Shown here: positions 7,797 to 16,118 of the stretch, in pieces
Layout: every line of letters starts with the position of its first letter
Position numbering within the stretch: the stretch's first letter is position 1
NCBI RefSeq assembly: GCF_002379095.1
Contig: NZ_NBZV01000001.1
Location: 186,001 to 250,000 of the forward strand
Direction of reading: 5' to 3'
Source: Polaromonas sp. AER18D-145
GTDB taxonomy: Bacteria; Pseudomonadota; Gammaproteobacteria; Burkholderiales; Burkholderiaceae_C
DNA length: 64,000 nt
The notes under the pieces: model-generated
What the model was told of the DNA's origin: nothing
Database searches by the model: none
What the model saw: only the letters and a program-made list of their open reading frames with translations
Position numbers and translations under genes: made by a program

Positions 7797-9155
7797 TTAG
7801 CGGAGAGTGACCGTTTCGAGGTAGAACGGCATGTGAACGTTCCAGTGCAGCTCGCGCTCGATGTGCTGGCGCATCGCGTCCGCAGCAGCGGGTTCGCCGT
7901 GCGTGATGAAGGTCTGTTTGGGTGGCGCCTTGAACCCCTTGAGCCAGTTCACAATTTCGGCGGCGTCGGCATGGGCCGACAGGTCGTCCAGCATGGCCAC
8001 CTCGGCCCGGACGGGAACGTCCTCGCCGAAGATTCGTACCGTTGGTGCACCCCCTGCGATCGAGGCACCGCGTGTGCCGCCGGCCTGAAAGCCGGCGAAC
8101 AAAATGGTGTTGCGTTTGTCGGGCGCAAAGGCCTTGAGGTGATGCACCACGCGCCCGCCCGTGGCCATGCCACTGGCGGCGACGATCACCATCGGGCCAT
8201 GGCGCGCATTGAGCAGCCGCGATTCTTCCGGCGTTTGCACGACATGCGCGGCGTGCGCCAGCGCATCACATTCGGCGGCCGTCAGCCGCAGTTCCGATTT
8301 GTGTTTCAGGTACACCTGCATGGCGCTGGCCGCCATGGGGCTGTTGAGGTACACGGGAATGTCGTGGATCACGCCCTGGGCCTTGAGCAGCTGGATGCAG
8401 TGCAGCAGGCTCTGGGCCCGGCCCACGGCGAAGGCCGGGATCACCACCACGCCGCCGCGGGCGGCGGTGCGGTTGATCACCTTGCCCAGTTCCAGCAGCG
8501 GGTCCGAGTTCTTGTGCGGTCGGTCGCCATAGGTGGATTCCACCACCAGGTAATCGGCCCCATCCATCTGCACGGGGGGCTTGAGCACCAGGTCGTTGGG
8601 CCGGCCGATGTCTCCGGAAAACAGGATGGAGCGTGATCCGTCATCCAGCCTGACAAACGACGAGCCGGCCATGTGGCCCGAGGGCGTCATGCGCGCGTGC
8701 AGGCCTGGTGCGGGTTGCCAGTCCGTGTCATAGGGAACGGGGTGAAACAGCTTGAGGCACTGCAGCGCGTCGTCGCGCGTGTACAGCGGCAGCGCCTCCT
8801 TGTGTTTGGACAGTTTGTGGCGGTTGGTGTACTCGGCTTCTTCTTCCTGCAGATGGCCTGAATCGGGAAGCAGGATGCGGCACAGGTCGTAGGTGGCGGG
8901 TGTGCAGAACACCTTGCCGCGAAACCCCTCGCGCGCCAGCAGGGGCAGGTAGCCGCTGTGGTCAATGTGGGCGTGCGTCAGGATCACCGCGTCGATCGAT
9001 GACGGCTTCACCGGCGGCGGCGCCCAGTTGCGCAGGCGCAGCAGCTTGTAGCCCTGGAACAGGCCGCAATCGACCAGCACTCTGGACTTGTCGTGCTGAA
9101 GCAGGTATTTCGAACCGGTGACGGTGTCGGTCGCGCCGAGGAATTGAAGTTTCAT
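7797..9155 (-). CDS. Metallo-beta-lactamase fold hydrolase with beta-CASP/RNA-specificity domain
   Basis: A 452-residue protein of the CPSF/RNase J-like branch of the metallo-beta-lactamase superfamily. The metal site is complete: HAHIDHSGYLP (HxHxDH), a histidine in SGHMAGSSFV, an aspartate in FSGDIGRPND, and a C-terminal histidine in FITHGEPAA. The beta-CASP insert (about residues 190-330) includes AFAVGRAQSLLHC and ASGMATGGRVVHHL. Such proteins are predicted RNA endo/exonucleases. The start matches family members (MKLQFLGATDTVTGSKYLL), but no Shine-Dalgarno precedes it. A weak FNR-like site lies at 9190-9203. Bacterial single-gene members of this type have few known substrates. Confidence 0.88.
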   Translation of the reverse strand: MKLQFLGATDTVTGSKYLLQHDKSRVLVDCGLFQGYKLLRLRNWAPPPVKPSSIDAVILTHAHIDHSGYLPLLAREGFRGKVFCTPATYDLCRILLPDSGHLQEEEAEYTNRHKLSKHKEALPLYTRDDALQCLKLFHPVPYDTDWQPAPGLHARMTPSGHMAGSSFVRLDDGSRSILFSGDIGRPNDLVLKPPVQMDGADYLVVESTYGDRPHKNSDPLLELGKVINRTAARGGVVVIPAFAVGRAQSLLHCIQLLKAQGVIHDIPVYLNSPMAASAMQVYLKHKSELRLTAAECDALAHAAHVVQTPEESRLLNARHGPMVIVAASGMATGGRVVHHLKAFAPDKRNTILFAGFQAGGTRGASIAGGAPTVRIFGEDVPVRAEVAMLDDLSAHADAAEIVNWLKGFKAPPKQTFITHGEPAAADAMRQHIERELHWNVHMPFYLETVTLR

Positions 9156-9189
9156 GGCGTCAGTCTAGAAAGGGCGGTGGAGCGTCTCC

Positions 9190-9203
9190 TTGCGGTGGAT
9201 CAA
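9190..9203. promoter_or_regulatory. Weak FNR-like site upstream of the beta-CASP hydrolase
   Basis: TTGCGGTGGATCAA matches 8 of 10 FNR positions. A TAGACT at 9168-9163 on the minus strand is about 31 bases away, the spacing of a class II promoter, and would place the transcript start at or next to the ATG at 9155. This would mean a leaderless message, consistent with the missing ribosome-binding site. Confidence 0.3.
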
Positions 9204-9230
9204 CCGGGGTGGATGTGACGACAGGCGCTT

Positions 9231-10145
9231 CTACCGCGCAAGGGCCGTCCGCGCGGCTGCCAGGTCCCAGCCGGCCCAGCCGCAGCTCTTGAAAAGCACC
9301 AGCCCTGCCGGCCTCGGCGTGTCATGGGCCAGCACGTCCGCGAGTGTTGCAAAGCGGCTCACATCCAGACCGGCCTGCAGCAGATCGCCTGCTTCATGGC
9401 TTGCATCGGCGGTGTCCACAAACACCGCGCCCTGCTGTGCAAAGTGACGGCAAAGGTCGGGGCCAAGCTCCACCATCCGCGGCGTGAAGGCGCCTACCGC
9501 GCTGATGAACGCATCCCGGCGCGGCAGGCTGTCGAGCACCACGCCATGCGCCGGCGTGCAGGTGACCGCCAGCGGGCAGTCGGCCAGCGCGGCGTTGGCG
9601 TCCTGCACCACACGGGCCCGCAGGCCCCGTGCGTGCGCGTGCTGCACCAGGGCCTGCGCACTGGCCGCGCTGCGCGAGGCGATCAGGACTTCGCGGACCT
9701 GCAGGACTTCGGCAAACGCGTCGAGGTGGGCCTTGCCCTGCACCCCTGCGCCCACAACCAGCAGCGGCCCGTGGGTGTTGGGGGCCAGCCGCTGCGCCGC
9801 CAGCAGGGACACCGCCGCGGTACGCCGCGCCGTCACCGTCGGGCCGTCCAGCACCAGCCGGCGTTCCCCGCTGGCAATGTCAAACACCACCACATCACCC
9901 TGGATCGTGGCTCGCGTGGTTCCGGCATTGGCCGGCGTGAAGGTGATCAGTTTGGTCATGGCCACCCGGCCGTCCGAGGCCGGCATCACAAACAGGCTGC
10001 CACCGCCAGCCAGGGGCTGCACCAGACGCTGCGGAACCTGCACCGAGGCATCACCCAGCAGGCGCACGATTTCTTCCAGCAGGGCGGGGTAGGGCAGGCG
10101 GGCCGCGGTCTGCGCGGCGCTCAGCAGGATGGGCGAATCGGTCAT
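9231..10145 (-). CDS. Ornithine cyclodeaminase/mu-crystallin family; probable delta-1-pyrroline-2-carboxylate reductase
   Basis: A 304-residue protein of the OCD/mu-crystallin family. It has the N-terminal part with the substrate lysine region (GRVAMTKLITFTPAN) and a Rossmann NAD(P) site LLVVGAGVQGKAHLDAF (GxGxxG, about residues 118-134). Members include ornithine cyclodeaminase, alanine dehydrogenase and the imine reductases that act on pyrroline-2-carboxylate and piperideine-2-carboxylate in proline and lysine catabolism. The overall sequence looks most like the last group, but substrate cannot be read from sequence. Start at 10145 (MTDSPILL) is preferred to the in-frame start at 10172. It stands alone between divergent neighbours. 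Confidence 0.8.
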   Translation of the reverse strand: MTDSPILLSAAQTAARLPYPALLEEIVRLLGDASVQVPQRLVQPLAGGGSLFVMPASDGRVAMTKLITFTPANAGTTRATIQGDVVVFDIASGERRLVLDGPTVTARRTAAVSLLAAQRLAPNTHGPLLVVGAGVQGKAHLDAFAEVLQVREVLIASRSAASAQALVQHAHARGLRARVVQDANAALADCPLAVTCTPAHGVVLDSLPRRDAFISAVGAFTPRMVELGPDLCRHFAQQGAVFVDTADASHEAGDLLQAGLDVSRFATLADVLAHDTPRPAGLVLFKSCGWAGWDLAAARTALAR

Positions 10146-10318
10146 GGCTGGATGGTAAGCCAGCCTGCGCATGGCCCTGCCGGAGGGAGTGGTGCAGGGC
10201 CGGTCAGAGCGTGTTCACGGGAAGCGGTTTTATCCTACATCGGCACGGGCAAAGCCCCGCGATGAATGTCCGGGGCACGTTCATAACATCGAAACAGCCG
10301 CAACGAGGAGTTTGTTTC

Positions 10319-10690
10319 ATGTTTTCCACCCATATGCCCCAAGTCAATACCATCCCCCGTGAATACCTTTATCTGGGAGCCGGGGTGGTGCTGATTGCCA
10401 GCCTGCTGGCGGCCGTGGCCATGGTGGCCGGTGGTGAAGTCAAAAAGGCCCAGGCACGTGACGCCATGCTGGCCTCCCAGCAGACCGCCGTGGCTTATTG
10501 TGTGGAAACCCTGCGCGGTGCGGCCCTCAGCAATTGCGTGCGGCATGCCCGAGCCGACATGTACAACGACGGCGCGAAGTCCACCTTGGCCGGCAATGAT
10601 CCGGCTGGTGCTGTGATGGCCGGGGGCCAGGCCAGGGCGCCCGCGGACAACATGGGCATGATGCCGGTTTCCTTCGGCGCTGTCCGGTAA
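10319..10690 (+). CDS. Small membrane-anchored protein of unknown function
   Basis: A 123-residue protein that I do not recognise. The start at 10319 is well supported by GAGGAG at 10305-10310. It has one hydrophobic segment near residues 17-38 (YLYLGAGVVLIASLLAAVAM), followed by a short soluble domain with two cysteines (AYCVETLRG and SNCVRHARA) that could form a disulfide in the periplasm. The C-terminus is Ala/Gly/Met-rich. No partner gene is evident. Base composition matches its neighbours, so there is no sign of recent transfer. Confidence 0.6.
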   Translation: MFSTHMPQVNTIPREYLYLGAGVVLIASLLAAVAMVAGGEVKKAQARDAMLASQQTAVAYCVETLRGAALSNCVRHARADMYNDGAKSTLAGNDPAGAVMAGGQARAPADNMGMMPVSFGAVR

Positions 10691-10798
10691 GTCCGGCGCT
10701 GTTTTTCCGGCGGATTCCGCTATTTCCGGCAGGCACCTGTTTCCGGTGCAGAGGGTGGTTTGAAGAAGGGGGCGCCGGCAGCGGTTAGCATTCCCTGC

Positions 10799-11020
10799 AT
10801 GAAGTTATCCCGCCTGTTTCAGCCCCGCAATCCCCTGTTCTGGATGGCCATGGCGCTCAATGCCCTGTCGGCCGCGCTGGCCTGGATTGTTCACAACCGG
10901 GTGCTGGACACCTGGGCCACCCTGATCGTCGGCGGTTTCGCCCTCAGCAACGCGCTGATCGGCAGCTGGCTGGTCTGGCGGCTGTTGCGGGACGAGCCAG
11001 CGCCAAAACAAATCAACTGA
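10799..11020 (+). CDS. Small two-helix membrane protein of unknown function
   Basis: A 73-residue protein with two predicted membrane helices (FWMAMALNALSAALAWIV and WATLIVGGFALSNALIGSWL) and a short charged tail. I do not recognise a family function. The ATG at 10799 is preferred (MKLSRLFQPRNPLFW), though an in-frame TTG at 10760 has a G-rich sequence before it. Its 3' end overlaps the end of the convergent pyrrolidone carboxyl peptidase gene by 8 bases. Confidence 0.6.
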   Translation: MKLSRLFQPRNPLFWMAMALNALSAALAWIVHNRVLDTWATLIVGGFALSNALIGSWLVWRLLRDEPAPKQIN

Positions 11021-11678
11021 TCGCTCCCGCGCCCTGCGCAATATCGCGCTGCGTGGTTAGAGCCGCACGCACGGTCACACGCAGCCCGCGTACCACGTCC
11101 TCCAGCGCCATGTGGGGCTGGCCCTGGCCGGGCAGGAAAGGCACGTGGACAAAGCCGCCGCGTGTGCGTTTGAAGCCGCGCCGCGTGGCCAGCAGGTGCA
11201 TGAGTCCGTAAAACACATGGTTGCAGACAAAGGTGCCGGCGGTCTGCGAGACCTCGGCGGCAAGGCCTTCTTTTTGCAGCGCCTGCAGCATGGCCTTGAT
11301 GGGCAGCGTGCTGAAATACGCCGCCGGCCCGCCGGCGACAACGGGCGTGTCCACCGGCTGCACGGCGGCATTGTCGGCAATACGTGCGTCGTTCACATTG
11401 ATGGCCACACGCTCCAGCGAGAGGGCTGCGCGTCCGCCGGCCTGACCGACACAGAGGACCAGCGCCGGCTTGTGCGTGCGCAGCAGTCGCCCCAGTTCGG
11501 CCAGCGAGGCTTCAAACACGGTCGGCAATTGAGCGGCCACCACCTGATGGCAGCCGATGCGCCGGCCGTGCAGCGCCTGGACCGCCAGCCAGCTCGGGTT
11601 CAGGGTGTCGCCGCCGAAGGCGTCAAAACCGGTCAGCAGGATGCGCGGCAGGGGCGGGGAGGTCGTGGGGCGAGGCAT
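11013..11678 (-). CDS. pcp: Pyrrolidone-carboxylate peptidase (pyroglutamyl peptidase I)
   Basis: A 221-residue C15 peptidase that removes N-terminal pyroglutamate from peptides in the cytoplasm. It shows the family start ILLTGFDAFGGDTLNPSW, the catalytic glutamate region CVGQAGGRAALSLERVAIN, the active-site cysteine in AGTFVCNHVFYGLMH and the histidine in GGFVHVPFLPGQ, so the Glu-Cys-His set is complete. The length is close to the usual 215. The start at 11678 was chosen for family length; its ribosome-binding site is weak. It is convergent with the small membrane protein gene. Confidence 0.93.
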   Translation of the reverse strand: MPRPTTSPPLPRILLTGFDAFGGDTLNPSWLAVQALHGRRIGCHQVVAAQLPTVFEASLAELGRLLRTHKPALVLCVGQAGGRAALSLERVAINVNDARIADNAAVQPVDTPVVAGGPAAYFSTLPIKAMLQALQKEGLAAEVSQTAGTFVCNHVFYGLMHLLATRRGFKRTRGGFVHVPFLPGQGQPHMALEDVVRGLRVTVRAALTTQRDIAQGAGAIS

Positions 11679-11745
11679 GCCGCCATTGTGAAGCAGGCCG
11701 GTCTGCATAATTTCCCGGCACTGCCACGGGGGCCGTGCAAGACGC

Positions 11746-12423
11746 CTATTTCCTGATCAGTGCGCCGGTTTCCCGGTCGAAGCGGACCTGGCGCACCTGC
11801 CCGTTCTGGCCGGGGAAACCGTCCAGCGCCGCGCGCACCAGGTAGGGCATGACGGCAGGCAGCGCAGCGTTGCCTTCATACACCACGCGGGATTCGAACA
11901 CCGCGCGTGGCTGCCCCGGCGGGCCGCTGCGGGTATCGAGCAGGCGCAGGTTGAGCTGGCTGAACTGCACGGTGTAGGGCACGACCCGGTCGCCCACATA
12001 GGTCGGACCAAAACGGCTGGGCGCCCAGAAGCCCGGGAAATACTGGCCGGCGGCGTTGCGGCGCGGCGGGTAAAACACCAGGGGGTCTTCATACACGGGC
12101 TGCAGGTAGGTTCTTTGCTGGGTCTGGCTGACCGTGCTCAGTTCGGCCAGCAGGCGCGCGGGCTCGCCCGCGGCGGCAGGCCGCAGGCCCAGTTTTTCCA
12201 GTTCCAGCTGCGCATAGCGTTCATAGGTGGCCTGTTCCAGCTCCTGGGGCGCGCCCCAGCGGTTGGGCGGCGGCTTGATGAAACTGAAGCTGCTGCCGGC
12301 GGCGTCAGTGGGCCACTGGTTGAAGCTGGTGACCTGTGTCACCAGCGGGCTCGCGCAGGCGCTCAGCAACACGGCTGACAGCAGGACGGGAAAAATACGC
12401 GCACGTGCAAGAAGTCTGTTCAT
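11746..12423 (-). CDS. DUF4136-type lipoprotein
   Basis: A 225-residue predicted lipoprotein. The signal peptide ends in the lipobox LLSAC (cysteine near residue 23), so it should be lipid-anchored. The mature part starts VTQVTSFNQWPTDAAGSSFS and resembles DUF4136 proteins, with residues proposed to form a small outer-membrane-associated domain, and contains a Tyr/Pro-rich stretch VYEDPLVFYPPRRNAAG. The function of the family is not established. Start ATG at 12423; a TTG six bases upstream is also in frame. It is divergent from the zinc peptidase gene. Confidence 0.75.
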   Translation of the reverse strand: MNRLLARARIFPVLLSAVLLSACASPLVTQVTSFNQWPTDAAGSSFSFIKPPPNRWGAPQELEQATYERYAQLELEKLGLRPAAAGEPARLLAELSTVSQTQQRTYLQPVYEDPLVFYPPRRNAAGQYFPGFWAPSRFGPTYVGDRVVPYTVQFSQLNLRLLDTRSGPPGQPRAVFESRVVYEGNAALPAVMPYLVRAALDGFPGQNGQVRQVRFDRETGALIRK

Positions 12424-12538
12424 GCTCAATGGGATGCTGCGACGAACAAAATGTTCCGTCTCGGGATTGAAAGCTCAAGTAAAGTAGTCCGCACAGTTTG
12501 CGCCGCCTCTGCGGCGCCGACGCCAACGAAAGTAAATC

Positions 12539-13411
12539 ATGAAATGGGAAGGCAACCGCGAATCCGACAACGTCGAGGACCGCCGTAGCGGAGGAGGAGG
12601 GGGCGGGTTGCTGGGTGGCCGGAGCATCGGCATCGGCACGATTGTCGTGGCACTGGTAGGTGGCTGGATCTTCGGCATCAATCCGATGACCATTTTGAGC
12701 CTGCTGAGCGGCGGCGGCACCCCTACGGCGCAGGTGCAGCAAGGCCCCGCCCAGCGCCCTCCGGCGGACGACCGCATGGCCAGTTTTGTGTCCACCGTGC
12801 TGGCCGACACCGAAGACGTCTGGAAAGTCGTGTTCACCCAGGGCGGCAGCACTTACCAGGAGCCGCGGCTGGTGCTGTTTCGCGGTGCCACCGCCACGGC
12901 CTGCGGCCAGGGGCAGGCGGCCATGGGGCCTTTTTATTGCCCGGCCGACCAGAAGGTCTACATCGACCTCGGTTTTTACGAAACCCTGCAGAAAAAGCTG
13001 GGTGCGCCCGGCGACTTTGCCCAGGCTTATGTGATTGCACACGAGGTCGGCCACCATGTGCAGAACCAGCTCGGCATCACCGGCAAGATGGAGCAGATGC
13101 GTGGTCGTGTCAGCAAGACCGAATACAACGCCATGAGCGTGCGGCTGGAGTTGCAGGCCGACTGCTTTGCCGGCTTGTGGGCGCACCATGCGCAGCGCGC
13201 CCGTGCCATCCTGGAAAAGGGCGACGTCGAGGAGGCCATGAATGCCGCCGCAAAAATCGGCGACGACGCGCTGCAGAGCGGAAGCGGCGGCGCCATCGTG
13301 CCCGAGAGTTTCACCCACGGCAGCAGTGCCCAGCGCGCGCGCTGGTTCAACAACGGCTTGCAGCAGGGCAATGTCAAGGCCTGCGACACCTTCTCCGCCC
13401 GGAATTTATAG
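12539..13411 (+). CDS. YpfJ-family putative zinc metallopeptidase
   Basis: A 290-residue protein of the YpfJ/neutral zinc metallopeptidase family. It has the family N-terminus MKWEGNRESDNVEDRRSGGG, a single membrane helix around residues 30-52, and the HExxH zinc motif in IAHEVGHHVQNQLGI, with a downstream glutamate in LELQADCFAGLWAHH as probable third ligand. The conserved C-terminal HGSSAQRARWFNNGL is present. The catalytic domain would be periplasmic if the helix is an uncleaved anchor. Substrates are unknown. A copy of the 49-bp repeat begins 6 bases after the stop codon. Confidence 0.9.
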   Translation: MKWEGNRESDNVEDRRSGGGGGGLLGGRSIGIGTIVVALVGGWIFGINPMTILSLLSGGGTPTAQVQQGPAQRPPADDRMASFVSTVLADTEDVWKVVFTQGGSTYQEPRLVLFRGATATACGQGQAAMGPFYCPADQKVYIDLGFYETLQKKLGAPGDFAQAYVIAHEVGHHVQNQLGITGKMEQMRGRVSKTEYNAMSVRLELQADCFAGLWAHHAQRARAILEKGDVEEAMNAAAKIGDDALQSGSGGAIVPESFTHGSSAQRARWFNNGLQQGNVKACDTFSARNL

Positions 13412-13417
13412 AAAAAA

Positions 13418-13466
13418 GGCTTCCGGCCCCCGTCCTGTCTACGCAAGCAGCTATTAAATGAATAGC
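13418..13466 (-). repeat. 49-bp interspersed repeat, copy 1
   Basis: Reads on the minus strand GCTATTCATTTAATAGCTGC, then TTGCG, and ends GGGGGCCGGAAGCC. Same length and layout as the ten other copies in this window. Lies between the YpfJ and helicase genes. Confidence 0.8.
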
Positions 13467-13562
13467 AAACAGGCGGCGGAAAACCAGCCATCCGCAGGCC
13501 CGGCCGGGCGGTGGGCCGGCGGAAATGCCTTGATCGCCCAAAGTGCGACAATAGCAGGCTAA

Positions 13563-15020
13563 ATGACATCCTCTTTTTCGAACCTTTCGCTGGCAGAACC
13601 GCTGGCCCGCGCCGTAGCCGAAATGGGCTACGAAACCATGACCCCCATCCAGGAGCAGGCCATTCCGGTCGTTCTCCAGGGCAAGGACGTGATGGGCGCC
13701 GCCCAGACCGGCACCGGCAAAACCGCCGCTTTCGCCTTGCCGCTGCTGCAGCGCATGATGAAACACGACAACGCGTCCACCTCGCCGGCGCGTCACCCGG
13801 TGCGCGCCCTGGTCCTGCTGCCGACCCGCGAGCTTGCCGTCCAGGTGGCCGAGCAGGTCAGGCTCTACGCCAAGTACACCAACCTGCGCAGCACGGTGGT
13901 GTTCGGCGGCATGGACATGAAGCCGCAGACGCTGGAACTCAAAAAAGGCGTGGAGGTGCTGGTGGCCACACCGGGCCGCCTGCTGGACCACATCGAAGCC
14001 AAGAACACCGTGCTTAACCAGGTGGAATACGTGGTGCTCGACGAGGCCGACCGCATGCTGGACATCGGCTTTCTGCCCGACCTGCAGCGCATCCTGAGCT
14101 ACCTGCCCAAGCAGCGCATCACCCTGCTGTTTTCGGCCACCTTCTCGCCCGAGATCAAGCGCCTGGCGTCCAGCTACCTGCAGGACCCGGTGACGATCGA
14201 GGTGGCGCGTTCCAACGCCACGGCGTCCACGGTGGAGCAGCATTTCTACGCCGTCAGTGCCGACGACAAGCGCCGCGCACTGCACCAGGTGCTCAAAACC
14301 CGCGGCATCAAGCAGGCCTTTGTGTTTGTCAACAGCAAGCTCGGTTGCGCACGCCTGGCCCGCTCCCTGGAGCGCGAAGGCCTGAAAACCACCGCCCTGC
14401 ACGGCGACAAAAGCCAGGACGAGCGGCTGAAGGCACTCGAGGCTTTCAAAAGCGGCGAAGTTGATTTGCTGGTGTGTACCGATGTGGCCGCGCGCGGCCT
14501 GGACATCAAGGACGTGCCGGCGGTGTTCAACTTCGACGTGCCTTTCAACGCGGAAGACTATGTGCACCGCATTGGCCGCACTGGCCGCGCCGGCGCCTCG
14601 GGCCTGGCGGTGAGTTTTGCGGCCGCCAGCGACCAGCGCCTGGTCACCGACATCGAAAAACTCATCAAGACCAAGATCGAGCTCGAACCCATGGAGTTCG
14701 ACGAAGACCAGCCGCGCATCAAGGAGCAGGGCCGCATCAACGACGGCCGGCGCATGTACCGCGACAGCGGCGACCAGCCTGTGCGCGAAGCGGCCGAAGC
14801 CCCGCGCGACAGGCCGGAGCGCCGTGAACGCCGCGAGGCGCCGCCGCAACGCCAGTCGGCCTCGCGCGACCCCTTCTTTGACAAGCCTTACGAATCCAGC
14901 CTGCCGGCCGAAGCGCAGCCGGCCTGGGAAGCGGCCGCCAAGGGCGGCGCCTCACGCGGCGTGTCGGCCAACATCAAGCCGAAGAAAAAGGTTGCTGCAC
15001 TGTTCAAGACAGGCAGCTGA
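13563..15020 (+). CDS. rhlE: DEAD-box RNA helicase, RhlE type
   Basis: A 485-residue ATP-dependent RNA helicase. The Q motif region (TPIQEQAIPVVLQGKDVMG), motif I AQTGTGKT, motif II DEAD (VLDEADRMLDIG), motif III SAT (LFSATFSPEI), motif V region TDVAARGLDI and motif VI HRIGRTGR are all present. The C-terminal tail (about residues 400-485) is rich in Arg, Glu, Pro and Ala and low in complexity, as in RhlE-type helicases, where it helps RNA binding. Such helicases act in ribosome assembly and mRNA decay, particularly in the cold. Start at 13563 fits the family; the ribosome-binding site is weak (AGCAGG). Confidence 0.92.
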   Translation: MTSSFSNLSLAEPLARAVAEMGYETMTPIQEQAIPVVLQGKDVMGAAQTGTGKTAAFALPLLQRMMKHDNASTSPARHPVRALVLLPTRELAVQVAEQVRLYAKYTNLRSTVVFGGMDMKPQTLELKKGVEVLVATPGRLLDHIEAKNTVLNQVEYVVLDEADRMLDIGFLPDLQRILSYLPKQRITLLFSATFSPEIKRLASSYLQDPVTIEVARSNATASTVEQHFYAVSADDKRRALHQVLKTRGIKQAFVFVNSKLGCARLARSLEREGLKTTALHGDKSQDERLKALEAFKSGEVDLLVCTDVAARGLDIKDVPAVFNFDVPFNAEDYVHRIGRTGRAGASGLAVSFAAASDQRLVTDIEKLIKTKIELEPMEFDEDQPRIKEQGRINDGRRMYRDSGDQPVREAAEAPRDRPERRERREAPPQRQSASRDPFFDKPYESSLPAEAQPAWEAAAKGGASRGVSANIKPKKKVAALFKTGS

Positions 15021-15112
15021 GGCGGCGGGCCCGCCGGCAGTCGGCCGGGGCCTACCGTTTCCCGCGCAGGCGTCTGATGGTTTTGCGCAGCCAGCCACGC
15101 TAAGCTGAGGCC

Positions 15113-16021
15113 ATGATGCCCTCGTACGCTGGCCTGCGCCGCGCCTACCAACGTTCTTCCTTTCCCACCCTGTTCCGTCCGGTGGGTCGCGCCGTCGACC
15201 TGTGGATGAACGCGGACGGCCTGCGCATGAGCGCCGCCATGTCTTTCTACGGCATTCTCAGCCTCGCGCCTCTGCTGGTGCTGCTGGTGGCCGTGCTGGG
15301 CTGGTGGCTCGACCGCAGCTACATCGAAAGCAGCCTGATCCGGGAGATAGGCGGCGTGATCGGCGAGCAGGGCGCGCAGATGATCAAGCAGGCGCTCGCC
15401 AGCGCGCAGGAGCCGTCGGAGGGGCTGCTGGCCTCGGGGATCGCGTTTGTGTTGCTGCTGTCGGGTGCCACCGGCGTGTTTGCCGAACTGCAGGACGCCT
15501 TCGAACGGCTCTGGCGCCAGGACACCGGCGTGCCGCCGCAGCAGAAGTGGTGGTACAGCGCGTCGCTGCGCGTGCGCGGCATTGCCTACATCCTGGCCTT
15601 CGGTTTTCTGCTGCTGGTCTCGCTGGCGATCTCGGCCATCCTGCGCTTTCTGACCACCTGGGCCGGCATCTACATGCCGCTCGAAAGTATTGCGGTGGCG
15701 ATCAACGAGCTGGTCTCCATGGGTTTTTCCGCGGGGCTGTTCGTCGCGTTGATGCGCATGAGCGCCGGGCCCAAACCTTCGCTGCGTTACCTGGTGATGG
15801 GCGGCATCGCTGGCGGCATTTTGTTTGCGCTGGGCAAGTACCTGATGGCGATTTACCTGTCGACCGCGGCCGTGGTGTCGGCCTACGGCGCGGCCGGCTC
15901 GCTGGTGGTGCTGCTGATGTGGATCTACTTCTCGTCGGCGGTGCTGCTGCTCTCGGCCAGTGTGGCGCGCGCCCTGTCCGACGAGGCGGCGCTCAGGAAG
16001 GCCGTCCCGGCCCCCGCCTGA
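15113..16021 (+). CDS. YihY/BrkB family inner-membrane protein
   Basis: A 302-residue polytopic membrane protein of the YihY (formerly RNase BN, BrkB) family. It has the typical N-terminal part with GLRMSAAMSFYGILSLAPLL, a GATGVFAELQDAF loop, and six hydrophobic segments, ending in VVLLMWIYFSSAVLLLSASV. The older assignment as RNase BN is known to be wrong; the biochemical role is unknown. A copy of the 49-bp repeat begins 22 bases after the stop codon, before the convergent apaH gene. Confidence 0.9.
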   Translation: MMPSYAGLRRAYQRSSFPTLFRPVGRAVDLWMNADGLRMSAAMSFYGILSLAPLLVLLVAVLGWWLDRSYIESSLIREIGGVIGEQGAQMIKQALASAQEPSEGLLASGIAFVLLLSGATGVFAELQDAFERLWRQDTGVPPQQKWWYSASLRVRGIAYILAFGFLLLVSLAISAILRFLTTWAGIYMPLESIAVAINELVSMGFSAGLFVALMRMSAGPKPSLRYLVMGGIAGGILFALGKYLMAIYLSTAAVVSAYGAAGSLVVLLMWIYFSSAVLLLSASVARALSDEAALRKAVPAPA

Positions 16022-16043
16022 GCGGTTGACGGGCTGCTGGCAT

Positions 16044-16092
16044 GCTATTTTATTGATAGCTGTTGGCGCAGGTGTTTGTTGGGCTGGAGGCC
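16044..16092 (+). repeat. 49-bp interspersed repeat, copy 2
   Basis: Begins GCTATTTTATTGATAGCTG and ends GGGCTGGAGGCC. One of the copies closest to the apparent consensus. Lies between the convergent yihY-like and apaH genes. Confidence 0.85.
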
Positions 16093-16118
16093 TGAAGCCC
16101 TTGAATGTCCGGCCGCGT

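Noticed and set aside
15113-16021. Annotation of the YihY protein as ribonuclease BN
   Set aside because: Established knowledge: the RNase BN activity belongs to a different protein (ElaC/RNase Z type); YihY proteins have no known nuclease activity.
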